From contig NZ_JAODNM010000023.1 in assembly GCF_025464955.1 (NCBI RefSeq), forward strand, positions 124,001-188,000: a DNA stretch of 64,000 nucleotides, read 5' to 3'. Shown here in pieces: positions 8,210 to 17,876 of this stretch. The stretch comes from Amycolatopsis sp. (lineage in GTDB: Bacteria; Actinomycetota; Actinomycetes; Mycobacteriales; Pseudonocardiaceae). The notes under the pieces were generated by a model. That model was given only the letters and a program-made list of their open reading frames with translations, was not told the DNA's origin and ran no database searches. Both the position numbers and the translations under genes were made by a program. Positions within the stretch are counted from its first letter, which is position 1, and the number at the start of each line of letters is the position of its first letter.

Positions 8210-9564
8210 AGGTCCGCATGCCCAGGTTCCCCCGGCGAAAGCCGCGCACCGGCACCAAGAAGTCCTGGTTCACCCCGCTGAGGCTCGGTCTGCTGTTCCT
8301 CGTCGTGGTGCTCCTCGGCGGCACCGCGCTGTTCAACAAGGACCGCATCCTCACCACGCTCAGGCCCGGCGAGACTTTCCAGATCAACTTCGCCGCGGAC
8401 AACCGGCTCGTGCCCTACCTGAGCCAGGTCAAGGTGTCCTTCGTGCCGATCGGCGTGGTCAGCGGAGTCGACAGCGCGCCGGACGGGTCCGCGACGGTCA
8501 GCGTGAAGGTGGACGACGGGATCCGCGCCAAGCTGGGGACCGAGCCGTCCGCGGTCATCCGCCCCACCACACTGCTCGGCGGCAACTACTTCATCGACCT
8601 GGTCCCGGGCGGACCGCCGGGTGAGTTCACCGGCGACATCCCGCGCAAGCGCACGTCGCTCCCGGTCGAGCTCGACAAGGTCGCCGCAGCCCTGCAACCC
8701 TCCGCCCTCAAGGGGCTGACCGACAGCGTCGGCAACGTCGACACCACACTGAAGGACGGCGGCCAGGCCGCGCTCGACAAGCTCGTCGCGGACGCGCCCG
8801 GCGCGCTCGACCCGGCGGCCGGTGTCCTCGCCGCCGCGACGGGCGACGACGACGCCGACCTGACCAAGCTCGTCTCGGGGCTCGAATCGGCGTCACGCAC
8901 CTTGACCGACAAGCAGGGGCAGCTCAACGACGTCGTCAGCGGCCTGCACACCACGACGTCCGTGCTGTCCCGGCGTGCCGACGACCTCGCGTCGGCGGTC
9001 CGGCAGATGCCGTCCACTCTGGACTCCACCGACGCCGGCCTTGTCCGGTTGAAGGTGACGCTGGACAAGCTGAAGAACACCGCCGACCCGGCACGCCCGG
9101 TCGCCACCGCCCTGGCCACGGCGCTCGACCACGCGGATCCGGTGCTGGCCAAGGCCGAGCCCGTGGTCAAGCAGCTCAACGGCTTGCTGGTCAACGCGCG
9201 ACCACTCGTCGAGGACCTGGTGCCGGCGAGCCAGCAGGCGACCGCGCTGCTCAACGACGTCCGCGGACCCGTGCTCGACCGCATCGACGGACCGGTCAAG
9301 ACCTTCCTGCAAACCCCCTACAACGGCAGCGGCTCGTTCGCGTCGTCCACTTCGGACAAACCGATGTACGAGGATCTCGGCTACATGTTCGCCACGCTCG
9401 ACCGGGCGTCTTCGATGAGCGATCGTAACGGGCCGGCCATCTCCTTCCACCCCGGGATCGGCGTCGGCTCCCTCGGCGGCCTGCCGATCAGCCTCGAGCA
9501 GATGTTCACCCAGCTCTCGACGCAGTTCGGCATCCCACTCCAGAAGGGCGCGGCCCCCAAATGA
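8206..9564 (+). CDS. mceD: Mce family protein, fourth of six
   Basis: The 452-residue product opens with a strongly basic N-terminus, a membrane anchor at about 26-43, an MCE domain at about 57-140, and a long helical region with DLASAV and LDS patterns. The GTG at 8206 overlaps the previous stop; an ATG at 8218 is an alternative that would remove four residues. No lipobox is seen. The C-terminal 60 residues are polar and Gly/Ser-rich. Confidence 0.9.
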   Translation: MKVRMPRFPRRKPRTGTKKSWFTPLRLGLLFLVVVLLGGTALFNKDRILTTLRPGETFQINFAADNRLVPYLSQVKVSFVPIGVVSGVDSAPDGSATVSVKVDDGIRAKLGTEPSAVIRPTTLLGGNYFIDLVPGGPPGEFTGDIPRKRTSLPVELDKVAAALQPSALKGLTDSVGNVDTTLKDGGQAALDKLVADAPGALDPAAGVLAAATGDDDADLTKLVSGLESASRTLTDKQGQLNDVVSGLHTTTSVLSRRADDLASAVRQMPSTLDSTDAGLVRLKVTLDKLKNTADPARPVATALATALDHADPVLAKAEPVVKQLNGLLVNARPLVEDLVPASQQATALLNDVRGPVLDRIDGPVKTFLQTPYNGSGSFASSTSDKPMYEDLGYMFATLDRASSMSDRNGPAISFHPGIGVGSLGGLPISLEQMFTQLSTQFGIPLQKGAAPK

Positions 9565-10820
9565 CCGAACGCAAGCAGCGCTTCCGGCGGTTCATGGACC
9601 GGGTGAAGACCGAGCCCGGCCTCAAGCGCAACGTCTCGGTGCTGATCGCGCTGATCGCACTGGCCGGGGTCGCCGGTGGCATCATCCTGACCAACCAGCG
9701 CGTCAATTTCCCGTGGGACAACAAGTTCGAGTTCTACGCCACCTTCGCCGGCAGCCCGGGCGTCAGCCCCGACCACGGCCAGGAGGTCCGTATCGCCGGG
9801 GTCGCGGTCGGCGAGATCAAGACCGCCGACGTCGACAACCGTGGGATGGCCAGGCTGGAGCTGTCCATCGACCCGCAGTACAAGGTCTACGACAACGCGA
9901 CCGTGGTGCTCAGGCCGAAGAGCCCGCTCAACGAGATGTACGTCGAGCTGAACCCGGGCAACGCTGCCAAAGGCCACCCGCTCGCCGCCGACGGCGTGCT
10001 CCCGGTGACCGCTTCACAGCGTCCCATCGAGATCGACGAGGTCCTCGATCACCTCGACGACAACAGCCGCGAGGCGTTGACGACCCTGCTGCAGGAGTCC
10101 GACACCGCGCTGGCCGCGGCGCCGCAGAACCTCCCGCAGGGGCTCACCGCCACCGACCAGGTCGCGCAGAAACTGCAGCCCGTGCTGGCCGCGCTCAACA
10201 CCCGGCGCGACGGCATCCAGCACCTCGTCACCGCGCTGCAGCAGATCTCGAGCTCGGTCGGGGACGACGGCGGCCGGCTGCAGTCGCTGGCCGATTCGCT
10301 GCAGACGACGTTGTCGGTACTGGGACAGAAGAGTTCGTCGCTGGACTCCGTCCTCGGGCAGCTGCCTGACCTCACCACCCAGCTCAAGGCCGCGACCGAC
10401 TCGGTCGGGACACTCAGCAGCCAGCTCGACCCGGCCCTGGACAACCTCAAGAACGCGTCGAGCACGCTGCCGGACGCTCTGTCGAAGCTGACCGGGACCG
10501 TCGACCAGCTCAACACCACGCTGGACGAGGCGAAGCCGGTGGTGGACAAGGCAGGGCCGGTGGTCGCCGACCTGCGGCCGTACGTGCGGGACCTCAACGT
10601 CGCGCTGCCCGACCTCCGGGTCACCACGACGCGCCTGGACCCGGTGACGTCCGCGCTGGTCAAGTACCTGCCCGACCTCGGCGCCTTCGTCGTCAACACG
10701 CACTCGATGACGAGCCTGGCCGACGCCAACGGCGGGATCCTGCGCGGGATGCTCGAGATCACGCCGACGACGCTGCCGCTCGACATGTCCAAGATCCTGC
10801 CCACACTGACCGGGAAGTAG
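9561..10820 (+). CDS. mceE: Mce family protein, fifth of six
   Basis: The 419-residue protein has a charged N-terminus, a membrane anchor at about 28-47, an MCE domain at about 57-135 (GQEVRIAGVAVGEIK) and a helical region. In mycobacteria the fifth Mce protein is usually a lipoprotein (LprK type), but no cysteine follows the hydrophobic segment here, so the protein should stay anchored by its transmembrane helix. It overlaps the fourth gene by four bases and is followed by a nine-base gap. Confidence 0.9.
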   Translation: MTERKQRFRRFMDRVKTEPGLKRNVSVLIALIALAGVAGGIILTNQRVNFPWDNKFEFYATFAGSPGVSPDHGQEVRIAGVAVGEIKTADVDNRGMARLELSIDPQYKVYDNATVVLRPKSPLNEMYVELNPGNAAKGHPLAADGVLPVTASQRPIEIDEVLDHLDDNSREALTTLLQESDTALAAAPQNLPQGLTATDQVAQKLQPVLAALNTRRDGIQHLVTALQQISSSVGDDGGRLQSLADSLQTTLSVLGQKSSSLDSVLGQLPDLTTQLKAATDSVGTLSSQLDPALDNLKNASSTLPDALSKLTGTVDQLNTTLDEAKPVVDKAGPVVADLRPYVRDLNVALPDLRVTTTRLDPVTSALVKYLPDLGAFVVNTHSMTSLADANGGILRGMLEITPTTLPLDMSKILPTLTGK

Positions 10821-10829
10821 GCGCTCGCC

Positions 10830-12128
10830 GTGCGAATCCCCCACGCCGTGATGCCGGTGATCCGGCTGGTGACGCTCATCGCGTTCGCGCTGGTCTGCGC
10901 CGTCGTCTTCGGCTACCTCTGGACCAACTCCGGCGGCAAGCTGCCGGTCATCTCGAAGGCCGGCTACCAGGTCAGCCTGCGGATGGACAAGGTGTCGAAC
11001 CTGGTCAACGACTCGGATGTGATGATCGCCGGGGTCAAGATCGGCAAGGTCGACCAGCTCTCTGTGCAGGGCGACAAGGCGCTGATCGTCATGCAGCTGG
11101 CGCAGAACACCCCGCTGCACCAGGGCGCGGCCGTCCAGGTGCGGTCCAAGACGCTGATCAACGAGACGTTCCTCGAGGTCACCGACGGGACCGGCCCGGC
11201 GCTGCCCAGCGGCACGACCCTGCCCGACACCGCCGGCAAGCCGATTGTCGAGCTCAACGACGTCCTCGCCAGCCTCGATCCGGGCACCCGCAACGCGTTG
11301 GCGAGCAGTGTCCGATCGCTGGGGGCGAGCACAAAGGACGGTCAGCACAGCATTTCCCAGGCGCTGCAAGGCCTCGGTGACCTCGGGCGGCAGGGCAAGA
11401 CGACGCTCGACGCGCTCTCCGCCCAGTCCGTGGACCTGCAGCACCTCACCGGCTCCGCAGCGACCCTGCTCGCAGCCCTGGACAACCGCCAGGGCCAGAT
11501 CGGGCAGCTTGTCGACGACGCCAACCAGCTCGCCGGCGCGACCGCCGGGAACAGCGCGCAGGTCGAGGCGGTGATGCGCAAACTGCCCGGCCTGCTGGAC
11601 ACCACCCGCAACGCCACCAGCAGCATCAAGGACCTCTCCGGGGCACTCTCCCCGGTTGCCGCCGACCTCAACGCCGCCGCCCCGGACCTCTCCTCGGCGT
11701 TGCAGGAGCTGCCGCAGACCACGGCGGACCTGCGGGGACTGCTGCCTTCGCTCAACGGCGTGCTGGTGAAGGCTCCTGACACGCTGCTGCGGGTGCCTGC
11801 GGTGGCCCAGGCCGTCGAGACGCTCGTGCCCGGCCTGCAGGTCGACCTCTCCGACCTCAACCCGATGCTCGGGTTCCTGCAGCCCTACGGCCACGACCTC
11901 GCGGCGTTCTTCACCAACTTCGCGCAGACCCTCGCCACCGGCGACGCGAACGGCCGGGCGTTCAGGGTGTTCTCGATCGACAACGAGCAGACCATCAAGG
12001 GCATCCCGGTCAACACCAACATCGGGCCGTTGAACAAGTTCAACCCGTACCCGCTACCTGGCTCGGCCGTGATCCCCGGCCCGGCGAACAACCCGTACCC
12101 GCACGTGACCCCTGAGCCGCCGAAATGA
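10830..12128 (+). CDS. mceF: Mce family protein, sixth of six
   Basis: The 432-residue product starts at a GTG and has an anchor at about 10-31, an MCE domain at about 41-120 (DSDVMIAGVKIGKV), a helical region, and a proline-rich end. It completes the set of six that corresponds to one hetero-hexamer. The single cysteine in the anchor (ALVC) is not in a convincing lipobox context. The stop overlaps the start of the MMPL gene. Confidence 0.9.
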   Translation: MRIPHAVMPVIRLVTLIAFALVCAVVFGYLWTNSGGKLPVISKAGYQVSLRMDKVSNLVNDSDVMIAGVKIGKVDQLSVQGDKALIVMQLAQNTPLHQGAAVQVRSKTLINETFLEVTDGTGPALPSGTTLPDTAGKPIVELNDVLASLDPGTRNALASSVRSLGASTKDGQHSISQALQGLGDLGRQGKTTLDALSAQSVDLQHLTGSAATLLAALDNRQGQIGQLVDDANQLAGATAGNSAQVEAVMRKLPGLLDTTRNATSSIKDLSGALSPVAADLNAAAPDLSSALQELPQTTADLRGLLPSLNGVLVKAPDTLLRVPAVAQAVETLVPGLQVDLSDLNPMLGFLQPYGHDLAAFFTNFAQTLATGDANGRAFRVFSIDNEQTIKGIPVNTNIGPLNKFNPYPLPGSAVIPGPANNPYPHVTPEPPK

Positions 12129-14392
12129 TGAGGGTGCCCGGGCGGCGCGTCCTCGTCGTGGCCGGAATCGTCGCGGCACTGGCGTTCGTGCTCGGCGGGC
12201 TGTCCCGCAGCAAGATCGAGACCGGGGTGGACTCGTTCCTGCCCGCCCACGACAGCTCGGTCGACCAGCTCAACGACCTGGCCCGCTCGTTCGGTGGTGA
12301 CCCGGTCGTGGTGCTGCTGGAGTCGTCGAAGCCGCGCACACTGCTCGACGAGCAGCACATCTACACGCTGCTGAAGCTGGAAGGCCACCTGACGTCGCTT
12401 CCGGACGTCGCCGCGGTCTACGGGCCGGGTACGACGCTCAACCAGGTCGCCGGGCAGGTGCAGGATCTGCTGACGGAGTTGGTCGGGCGCCGCGATTCGG
12501 TGCGATCGCAGGCCGAGGCACAGGCGAAGGCCGCCGGGGCGAGCGACACCGCCGCGCAGACGGCCGGAACGCAGGCGACCGCGGCCTTCGACCAGCGCTA
12601 CGGCTCGTTGATCGTCCAGGGGCTGCCTGCCGGGCTGCCGACGCTGGGGAATGACAAGTTCGTCCAGTCTGTCGTCTTCGCCCAAGGCCAGCAGCCCCGC
12701 GCACAGTGGCGGTTCGTGGTGCCCTCGCAGAACTCGGTCGCGGTCCTGATCCGGCCCCGGCAGGGCGCTGATGCCGCCACCGCGCAACGGCTCGTCACCG
12801 CGATCGAGAACACCGTCGGCGCAGCCCACATCGACGCGAGCAAGGTGACGATCTCGGGTGTGCCGGTGCTCGCTGCCGACGTCAGCCACCAGGTGACCCG
12901 CGAAGCGCCCCTGCTGGGCGGCGTCGCGGTGGCAGCTATCGGGCTGTGCTTCTTCTGCGTCCCGTGGACGCGGCGGAAGCGACGTCTGCTGCCGCTCGTG
13001 TCGACCCTGGTCGCGATCGCGAGCACGCTGGCGATCCTCGGCTGGGCGGGTAGGCCGCTGTCGCTCGGCGTGGTCGCGTTCCTGTCGGTCCTGCTGGGTG
13101 TCGGCAGCTACTACCCGACGTACTTCCTGCGTGCCGCACGTCGCCGGGTGGTGCTCACCGTCGCGGTGGCCACGGCCGCGAGCTTCGCGACGCTCATGGT
13201 GTCGCCGCTGCCGTTCGTCAAGGACCTCGGGCTGACGCTGTCGATCGGCGTGTTGATTTCGGCTGGGCTCGGGTCACTACTGACAAAGCTGCCGTTTGTC
13301 GACGTCGACCCCGAACCGCTGGTGCAGCCCGTGGCCAAGCGCGCGATCAGCCGACGCGTGCTCGTCTCCGCAATGGTCGGCGCGATCCTGCTCGCGGGCA
13401 TCGGCTGGGCGTCACTGCCGAGCTTGAACCTGCAGAGCAACTTCGAAGCTCTCGCCGGCGGAGCCTCGTCGCTCGACGACGCGAAGCACGTCGAGGACGT
13501 CATCGGTTCGTCCGGCGAGCTGTCGGTGGTCCTCACCGGCGGCGATGTGACGACCCCGGCGGCGATCGACTGGATGCACCAGGCCCAGGACCAGCTGATC
13601 GCGAGGCACGGCGACCAGTTGCGGCCCGTGGTGTCGCCGCCGACCCTGCTGTCCTTCCTCGGGAATGCGAGCACGCCCGAGGAGATCAACGCGGCGCTGC
13701 GCCTGCTGCCGCCGTATCTCGCCGGTGCGGTGTTCCGCGACGACCACAAGGTCGCGACGCTGGTCTTCGGGGTTAAGATGGACGACCTCAGCGCGCTGAA
13801 GTCCTTGCGCGACAACATCACCGCGCAGCTCGCGCCACCGCCGCCCGGGTTCCGCGTCGAGCTCAGCGGCCTGTCGATGGTGGCCGTGCGCGGTGAGGAG
13901 ATGGTGTCGAACGAACGGATCATCAGCAACGTCCTGGGCATCTTCGCGGCGTCGCTCGTGCTCGTGATCGGCCTGCGGCGCCGGTCCGACGCGGTCCGGG
14001 CGTTCGCCTCGGCGGCACTTGCGACCGGAGTCGGCCTTCTTCTACTGCGGATCACCGGCGTCGCGCTCAGCCCGATCACCGTCGCCCTCGGGTCGCTCAC
14101 GGCTGCCGTCGGTTGCGAGTTCACGGTGTTGCTCAGTGAAGCGGCTCGTCGAGGTCGCCGGTCACTGCGGGTTTCCGTGCTGCTGGCCGCGGCGACGTCG
14201 GCGGCCGGCTACCTCGTCCTGGTGCTCTCCGGACTGTCGGTCATCCGGCAGTTCGGCGGGTTGCTGGCCGGAGCGGTCCTGCTCGCTTTGGCCGCCGCGA
14301 GCTTTGTGGTCGCGGTGGCGCCCCCGCGGGTGGAGGCCGACGCCGAATTCGGCACCGGTCCGGAGAAGAAAGAACTGGTTGGAGTGAGTTGA
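12125..14392 (+). CDS. MMPL/RND-family transporter
   Basis: The 755-residue protein has the RND plan: a first helix (about 9-27), a large outer loop to about 265, helices to about 410, a second helix-loop unit from about 420, and a final helical bundle from about 600. MmpL proteins export or handle lipids in actinobacterial envelopes. The usual Asp-Tyr proton-relay pairs are not evident. The first-half helix reads GVGSYYPTYF and the matching second-half helix reads GCEFTVLL, so coupling may differ. It overlaps the sixth mce gene by four bases, suggesting a joint lipid pathway. Confidence 0.85.
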   Translation: MMRVPGRRVLVVAGIVAALAFVLGGLSRSKIETGVDSFLPAHDSSVDQLNDLARSFGGDPVVVLLESSKPRTLLDEQHIYTLLKLEGHLTSLPDVAAVYGPGTTLNQVAGQVQDLLTELVGRRDSVRSQAEAQAKAAGASDTAAQTAGTQATAAFDQRYGSLIVQGLPAGLPTLGNDKFVQSVVFAQGQQPRAQWRFVVPSQNSVAVLIRPRQGADAATAQRLVTAIENTVGAAHIDASKVTISGVPVLAADVSHQVTREAPLLGGVAVAAIGLCFFCVPWTRRKRRLLPLVSTLVAIASTLAILGWAGRPLSLGVVAFLSVLLGVGSYYPTYFLRAARRRVVLTVAVATAASFATLMVSPLPFVKDLGLTLSIGVLISAGLGSLLTKLPFVDVDPEPLVQPVAKRAISRRVLVSAMVGAILLAGIGWASLPSLNLQSNFEALAGGASSLDDAKHVEDVIGSSGELSVVLTGGDVTTPAAIDWMHQAQDQLIARHGDQLRPVVSPPTLLSFLGNASTPEEINAALRLLPPYLAGAVFRDDHKVATLVFGVKMDDLSALKSLRDNITAQLAPPPPGFRVELSGLSMVAVRGEEMVSNERIISNVLGIFAASLVLVIGLRRRSDAVRAFASAALATGVGLLLLRITGVALSPITVALGSLTAAVGCEFTVLLSEAARRGRRSLRVSVLLAAATSAAGYLVLVLSGLSVIRQFGGLLAGAVLLALAAASFVVAVAPPRVEADAEFGTGPEKKELVGVS

Positions 14393-15567
14393 TGAGTACC
14401 CGAACCGAAGACCTGCCGGACGCCGAAGCACTCGACGAGGACGCCAGCGTTGACGTCGTCGATGCTGCTGAAGATATCGAAGCCGCTGACGACACCGACG
14501 ACACCGATACCGGCGAGGCTCCCCGGCCCACGTGGTTCCGGCGGCACCGGCGGCTGCTCGCGGCGGTCGTGGTCGTCCTGCTCGCACTCGGCGGCGGTGC
14601 CTTCTACTGGTACAAGACGACGGTCCTGCCTGCCGGGACGGCCTTCCGGCTCGGGGACTCCGACGTTACGATCACCGATCTCAACCACGAGACCGATACC
14701 CTGCGCGCGCTCTACGGCATCCAGGCCCCGACGGACCCGGCCAAGCTCGACACGTTCCGCCGCGACGTCGCGAAGTCCTACGCCGTCAGCATGATCCTCG
14801 ACAACGCCGCGACGGACCACAAGATCGTGATCGCCGACAAGATGGCCCAGGACACGCTGAGCCGGTTCGTCACGCAGCAGTTCGGCGACGGGAGCGACGC
14901 CCGGGACAAGTTCGTCCAGGCGCTCGGGACCGTCGGCACCACCGAGCAGGCCGTGCTCGTCGAGATCAAGCGGCAGCTCGCGGTCAACCAGCTCTTCGAG
15001 CAGGTCGCAGGTACTCCCGCGGTGTCCGACACCGACGTCCAGACGGCGTTCGCCCAGCGGAAGGACACCCTCGGCACGCCGGAGCGCCGCGACATCCACA
15101 ACATCGTGGTCAGTTCGAAGGCCGAAGCGGACCAGGCTGTCACGGACCTCAAGGGCGGCGCGACGTTCGAGACGATCGCGCAGCAGCGCAGCCTCGACGC
15201 CAGTACGAAGACCAGCGGTGGAGACCTGGGCGCCGTCTCGGCTTCGCAGCTGGACCAGACCTACGCCGGCGCGGCCTTCACGACACCGATGAACACGGTT
15301 TTCGGACCGGTACAGACCCAGTACGGCTGGAACGTCGGCAAGGTCGTCTCCGTCATGGCCCCGATCCCGGCGGTCTTCGACCAGGTCAAGGACAACCTCA
15401 AGCAGCAGCTGGTACTCGAGCAGCAGCTTGGCAAGTGGCGCGGCTGGCTCGGCGACACGATCAAGGGCGCCGACGTCAAGTACGCCGACGTCTACCGGCC
15501 GGCCAACCCCGACGCGGCACCGGACGGCCAGCCCGGCACCCCCGCCGTCCCGGTTCCCGGCAAATGA
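14392..15567 (+). CDS. Membrane-anchored parvulin-type peptidyl-prolyl isomerase
   Basis: The 391-residue product has a very acidic N-terminal cytoplasmic part (about 1-48), a basic stop-transfer stretch, one transmembrane helix (about 55-75) and an external SurA-like chaperone region. A parvulin domain follows at about 225-325 (RRDIHNIVVSSKAEA, then GGDLGAVSASQLD). It probably assists folding of exported proteins, perhaps the Mce subunits or the MMPL protein. ATG 14392 shares one base with the previous stop. Confidence 0.85.
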   Translation: MSTRTEDLPDAEALDEDASVDVVDAAEDIEAADDTDDTDTGEAPRPTWFRRHRRLLAAVVVVLLALGGGAFYWYKTTVLPAGTAFRLGDSDVTITDLNHETDTLRALYGIQAPTDPAKLDTFRRDVAKSYAVSMILDNAATDHKIVIADKMAQDTLSRFVTQQFGDGSDARDKFVQALGTVGTTEQAVLVEIKRQLAVNQLFEQVAGTPAVSDTDVQTAFAQRKDTLGTPERRDIHNIVVSSKAEADQAVTDLKGGATFETIAQQRSLDASTKTSGGDLGAVSASQLDQTYAGAAFTTPMNTVFGPVQTQYGWNVGKVVSVMAPIPAVFDQVKDNLKQQLVLEQQLGKWRGWLGDTIKGADVKYADVYRPANPDAAPDGQPGTPAVPVPGK

Positions 15568-15776
15568 GGGTTGCCGCGATCGTGGTCCAACTGGGCGTCG
15601 CGGCCGGGCTCGTCCTCTTCGGACGATGGGGTCGGCGGAACGCGGCTGCGCTCGCACCGGCGAGCCTGCCCCCGGCGGAGCGAGAGCGGCGTGAGCGCAC
15701 GACGACCCGCGGTGCGGTGGCGTGCCAGGTCGCGGGTGCCGCCTTCGCCGCGATCAACCTCGCCTTGTTCTTCTGA
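15564..15776 (+). CDS. 70-residue membrane protein
   Basis: This short gene starts at an ATG that overlaps the isomerase stop by four bases. The product has a hydrophobic N-terminal segment (about 3-20), a polar arginine-rich middle (ERERRERTTTRG) and a second hydrophobic segment (about 49-69), so it should form a two-helix hairpin. No family is recognised. Its retention between the isomerase and the ligase suggests an accessory role in the envelope system. Confidence 0.6.
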   Translation: MRVAAIVVQLGVAAGLVLFGRWGRRNAAALAPASLPPAERERRERTTTRGAVACQVAGAAFAAINLALFF

Positions 15777-15799
15777 CTCGCTCGACGACAGGAAATCCG

Positions 15800-17338
15800 A
15801 TGTATCCAGGAACGCACGCGCAGAAGACACCGGACAAGCCTGCGGTCGTCATGGTGGAGTCAGGCCGTCAGCTGACCTTTCGACAGCTTGAGGACCGGTC
15901 GATCCAGCTCGCTCGGGTCCTGCGTAAAGCGGGACTCCGCCGCGGCGACACGGTGGCAGTGCTCAGCGAGAACCAGCCGGAGGTCTTCGAGGTCTATTGG
16001 GCCGCACTGCGTTCGGGGCTCTACCTCACGGCCGTCAACCACCGCCTCGCCGCCGACGAGGCCGCGTACATCGTCGATGACTGCGACGCCAAAGCCCTGA
16101 TCGTTTCAGCCGGCGAACGGGAGCGGGCTGAAGTGTTGCTCGATTCGACTCCGGCGGTGCGGCTGCGGCTGGCGTTCGGCGGCGCGGTCAACGGACATGG
16201 TGACTACGAAGCGGCGTTGGCGAGGCAGTTCGCGGTGCCGCTGGCGGATCAACCCCGCGGTGCCGACCTGCTGTACTCGTCCGGGACGACCGGGCGGCCC
16301 AAGGGCATCAAGGCGCCTCTGCCGGACCGCCAGGTCCATGAGCCAGGCGATGCCTACACGGCCTTGTTCAGCACGAAGTACGGCTTCGACGACACCACGG
16401 TCTACCTCTCCCCGGCGCCGCTGTATCACGCCGCGCCACTGCGGTTCGGCGGTGTCGTGCAGGCGTTGGGCGGCACCGTCCACGTGATGGCGAAGTTCGA
16501 CCCGGCGCTGGCGCTGAGCACGATCGACTCCGCGCGCGTCACGCACAGCCAATGGGTGCCGACCATGTTCGTGCGCATGCTCAAGCTCTCGACTGAAGAG
16601 CGCGCGCAGTACGACGTGTCGAGCCTGCGGAGCGCGATCCACGCGGCGGCCCCGTGCCCGGTCGAGGTCAAGCACGCGATGATCGACTGGTGGGGTCCGA
16701 TCCTGCACGAGTACTACTCGTCCACCGAGGGCAACGGGATCACGTTCATCGACTGCCACGAGTGGCTGCGCAAACCCGGTTCGGTCGGCAAGGCGGGTCT
16801 CGGTGTGATCAGGATCTGCGACGACGAAGGCCAGGTGGTTCCGTCGGGCACCAACGGAGTCGTCTACTTCGAACGCGAGCAAGTCCCCTTCGAGTACCAC
16901 AAGGACCCCGCGAAGACGAAGGCCACGCAGCACCCCGAGCACCCGAACTGGTCGACCACCGGCGACATCGGCTATCTCGACGAGGACGGCTACCTGTACC
17001 TCACCGACCGCAAGGCGTTCACCATCATCTCCGGCGGGGTGAACATCTACCCGCAGGAGATCGAGAACTGCCTTGCCTTGCACCCCAAGGTGTTCGACGT
17101 CGCGGTGATCGGCATCCCCGACCCGGAGATGGGCGAGTCCGTCCAGGCCGTCGTCCAGCTGCCACCGCACGTCATCCCCAGCAATGAGCTCGCCGCGGAG
17201 CTGCAGGAGTACGTCCGCGAGCGGATCGCGCGCTACAAGGCGCCGCGCGGGATCGACTTCGTCACGGAGCTCCCCCGCACCGAAACCGGCAAGCTCCTGA
17301 AACGCGTCCTCCGCGACCGCTACACATCCCGCCTCTAG
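15800..17338 (+). CDS. Acyl-CoA synthetase (FadD-like, AMP-forming)
   Basis: The 512-residue protein belongs to the ANL superfamily. The adenylation P-loop LLYSSGTTGRPKG is near residue 158, the hinge motif YLTDRKAFTIISGG near 400, and the C-terminal catalytic lysine lies in TGKLLKRVLR. ATG 15800 has AGGAAA just upstream. It would activate a fatty or side-chain acid to its CoA ester using ATP. As the last gene of the import operon it is well placed to trap imported acids. Chain-length or sterol specificity cannot be read directly. Confidence 0.9.
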   Translation: MYPGTHAQKTPDKPAVVMVESGRQLTFRQLEDRSIQLARVLRKAGLRRGDTVAVLSENQPEVFEVYWAALRSGLYLTAVNHRLAADEAAYIVDDCDAKALIVSAGERERAEVLLDSTPAVRLRLAFGGAVNGHGDYEAALARQFAVPLADQPRGADLLYSSGTTGRPKGIKAPLPDRQVHEPGDAYTALFSTKYGFDDTTVYLSPAPLYHAAPLRFGGVVQALGGTVHVMAKFDPALALSTIDSARVTHSQWVPTMFVRMLKLSTEERAQYDVSSLRSAIHAAAPCPVEVKHAMIDWWGPILHEYYSSTEGNGITFIDCHEWLRKPGSVGKAGLGVIRICDDEGQVVPSGTNGVVYFEREQVPFEYHKDPAKTKATQHPEHPNWSTTGDIGYLDEDGYLYLTDRKAFTIISGGVNIYPQEIENCLALHPKVFDVAVIGIPDPEMGESVQAVVQLPPHVIPSNELAAELQEYVRERIARYKAPRGIDFVTELPRTETGKLLKRVLRDRYTSRL

Positions 17339-17351
17339 CGCAGCTGTCTGT

Positions 17352-17392
17352 CAGGGCCCCGGCGCCGCATCCCCCGCGGTGCCGGGGCCCTG
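17352..17392. terminator. Stem-loop between convergent genes
   Basis: Two 17-base arms (17352-17368 and 17376-17392) pair at 16 of 17 positions around a 7-base loop. There is no clear U-run on either side. It lies just after the acyl-CoA ligase stop and before the end of the convergent membrane-protein gene, so it probably ends transcription in both directions. Confidence 0.7.
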
Positions 17393-17402
17393 CACACCTC
17401 AT

Positions 17403-17876
17403 TCAGCGGCGGAGGTAAGCCTGAGCGGATTCGGCGAACAGAGTGATCGCGCCGATGACGAACGCGAGGAAGACCACGGCCGCTTCCCAGTGCCCGCCGA
17501 GAGCGAGCACCACAACTGCGGCGACGCTGGACGCATAGAGTGCGTATTGGGCCCACTTCCTGCCTAGCAGAAGAATGCCGAGCGCCGCGAGAACGCACAC
17601 ACCGACCACCAGGGCAAGTACGTCCTGAGGATGGACGTGCGTCGAGGCCGCCATGGTGCCTTCGCCCAACTGGTTGTCGAGGTCCTGAGTGTTGCGCTGG
17701 TCAGGGTCATTGCCCAGGGCGTTCATACCCGCCCACAGGGTGAGGAAGGCCAACGCCAGCCATACGACAGCGGACGCGGCGAGCGCGCGGGGGAACCCGG
17801 TACGCGCGGTGGTTTCGGCGGCCGGCCGAGGTCGTGGTGACGGCTTCCAGCCGGGCTTGAGAGTGGGGGACATCAT
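17403..17876 (-). CDS. Four-helix membrane protein of unknown function
   Basis: The 157-residue product has a proline-rich cytoplasmic N-terminus and four hydrophobic segments, at about residues 30-50, 86-105, 108-128 and 131-150. The first two ATGs (17876 and 17873) are both possible; GAAGGAG lies just upstream. It overlaps the stop of the CoA-transferase-family gene upstream of it and must be co-transcribed with it. I recognise no family; it resembles generic SPW-type small membrane proteins only in layout. Confidence 0.75.
   Translation of the reverse strand: MMSPTLKPGWKPSPRPRPAAETTARTGFPRALAASAVVWLALAFLTLWAGMNALGNDPDQRNTQDLDNQLGEGTMAASTHVHPQDVLALVVGVCVLAALGILLLGRKWAQYALYASSVAAVVVLALGGHWEAAVVFLAFVIGAITLFAESAQAYLRR

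Noticed and set aside
10014..11894. 626-codon open frame on the minus strand
   Set aside because: It mirrors two mce genes with clear MCE domains and shows only low-complexity sequence.
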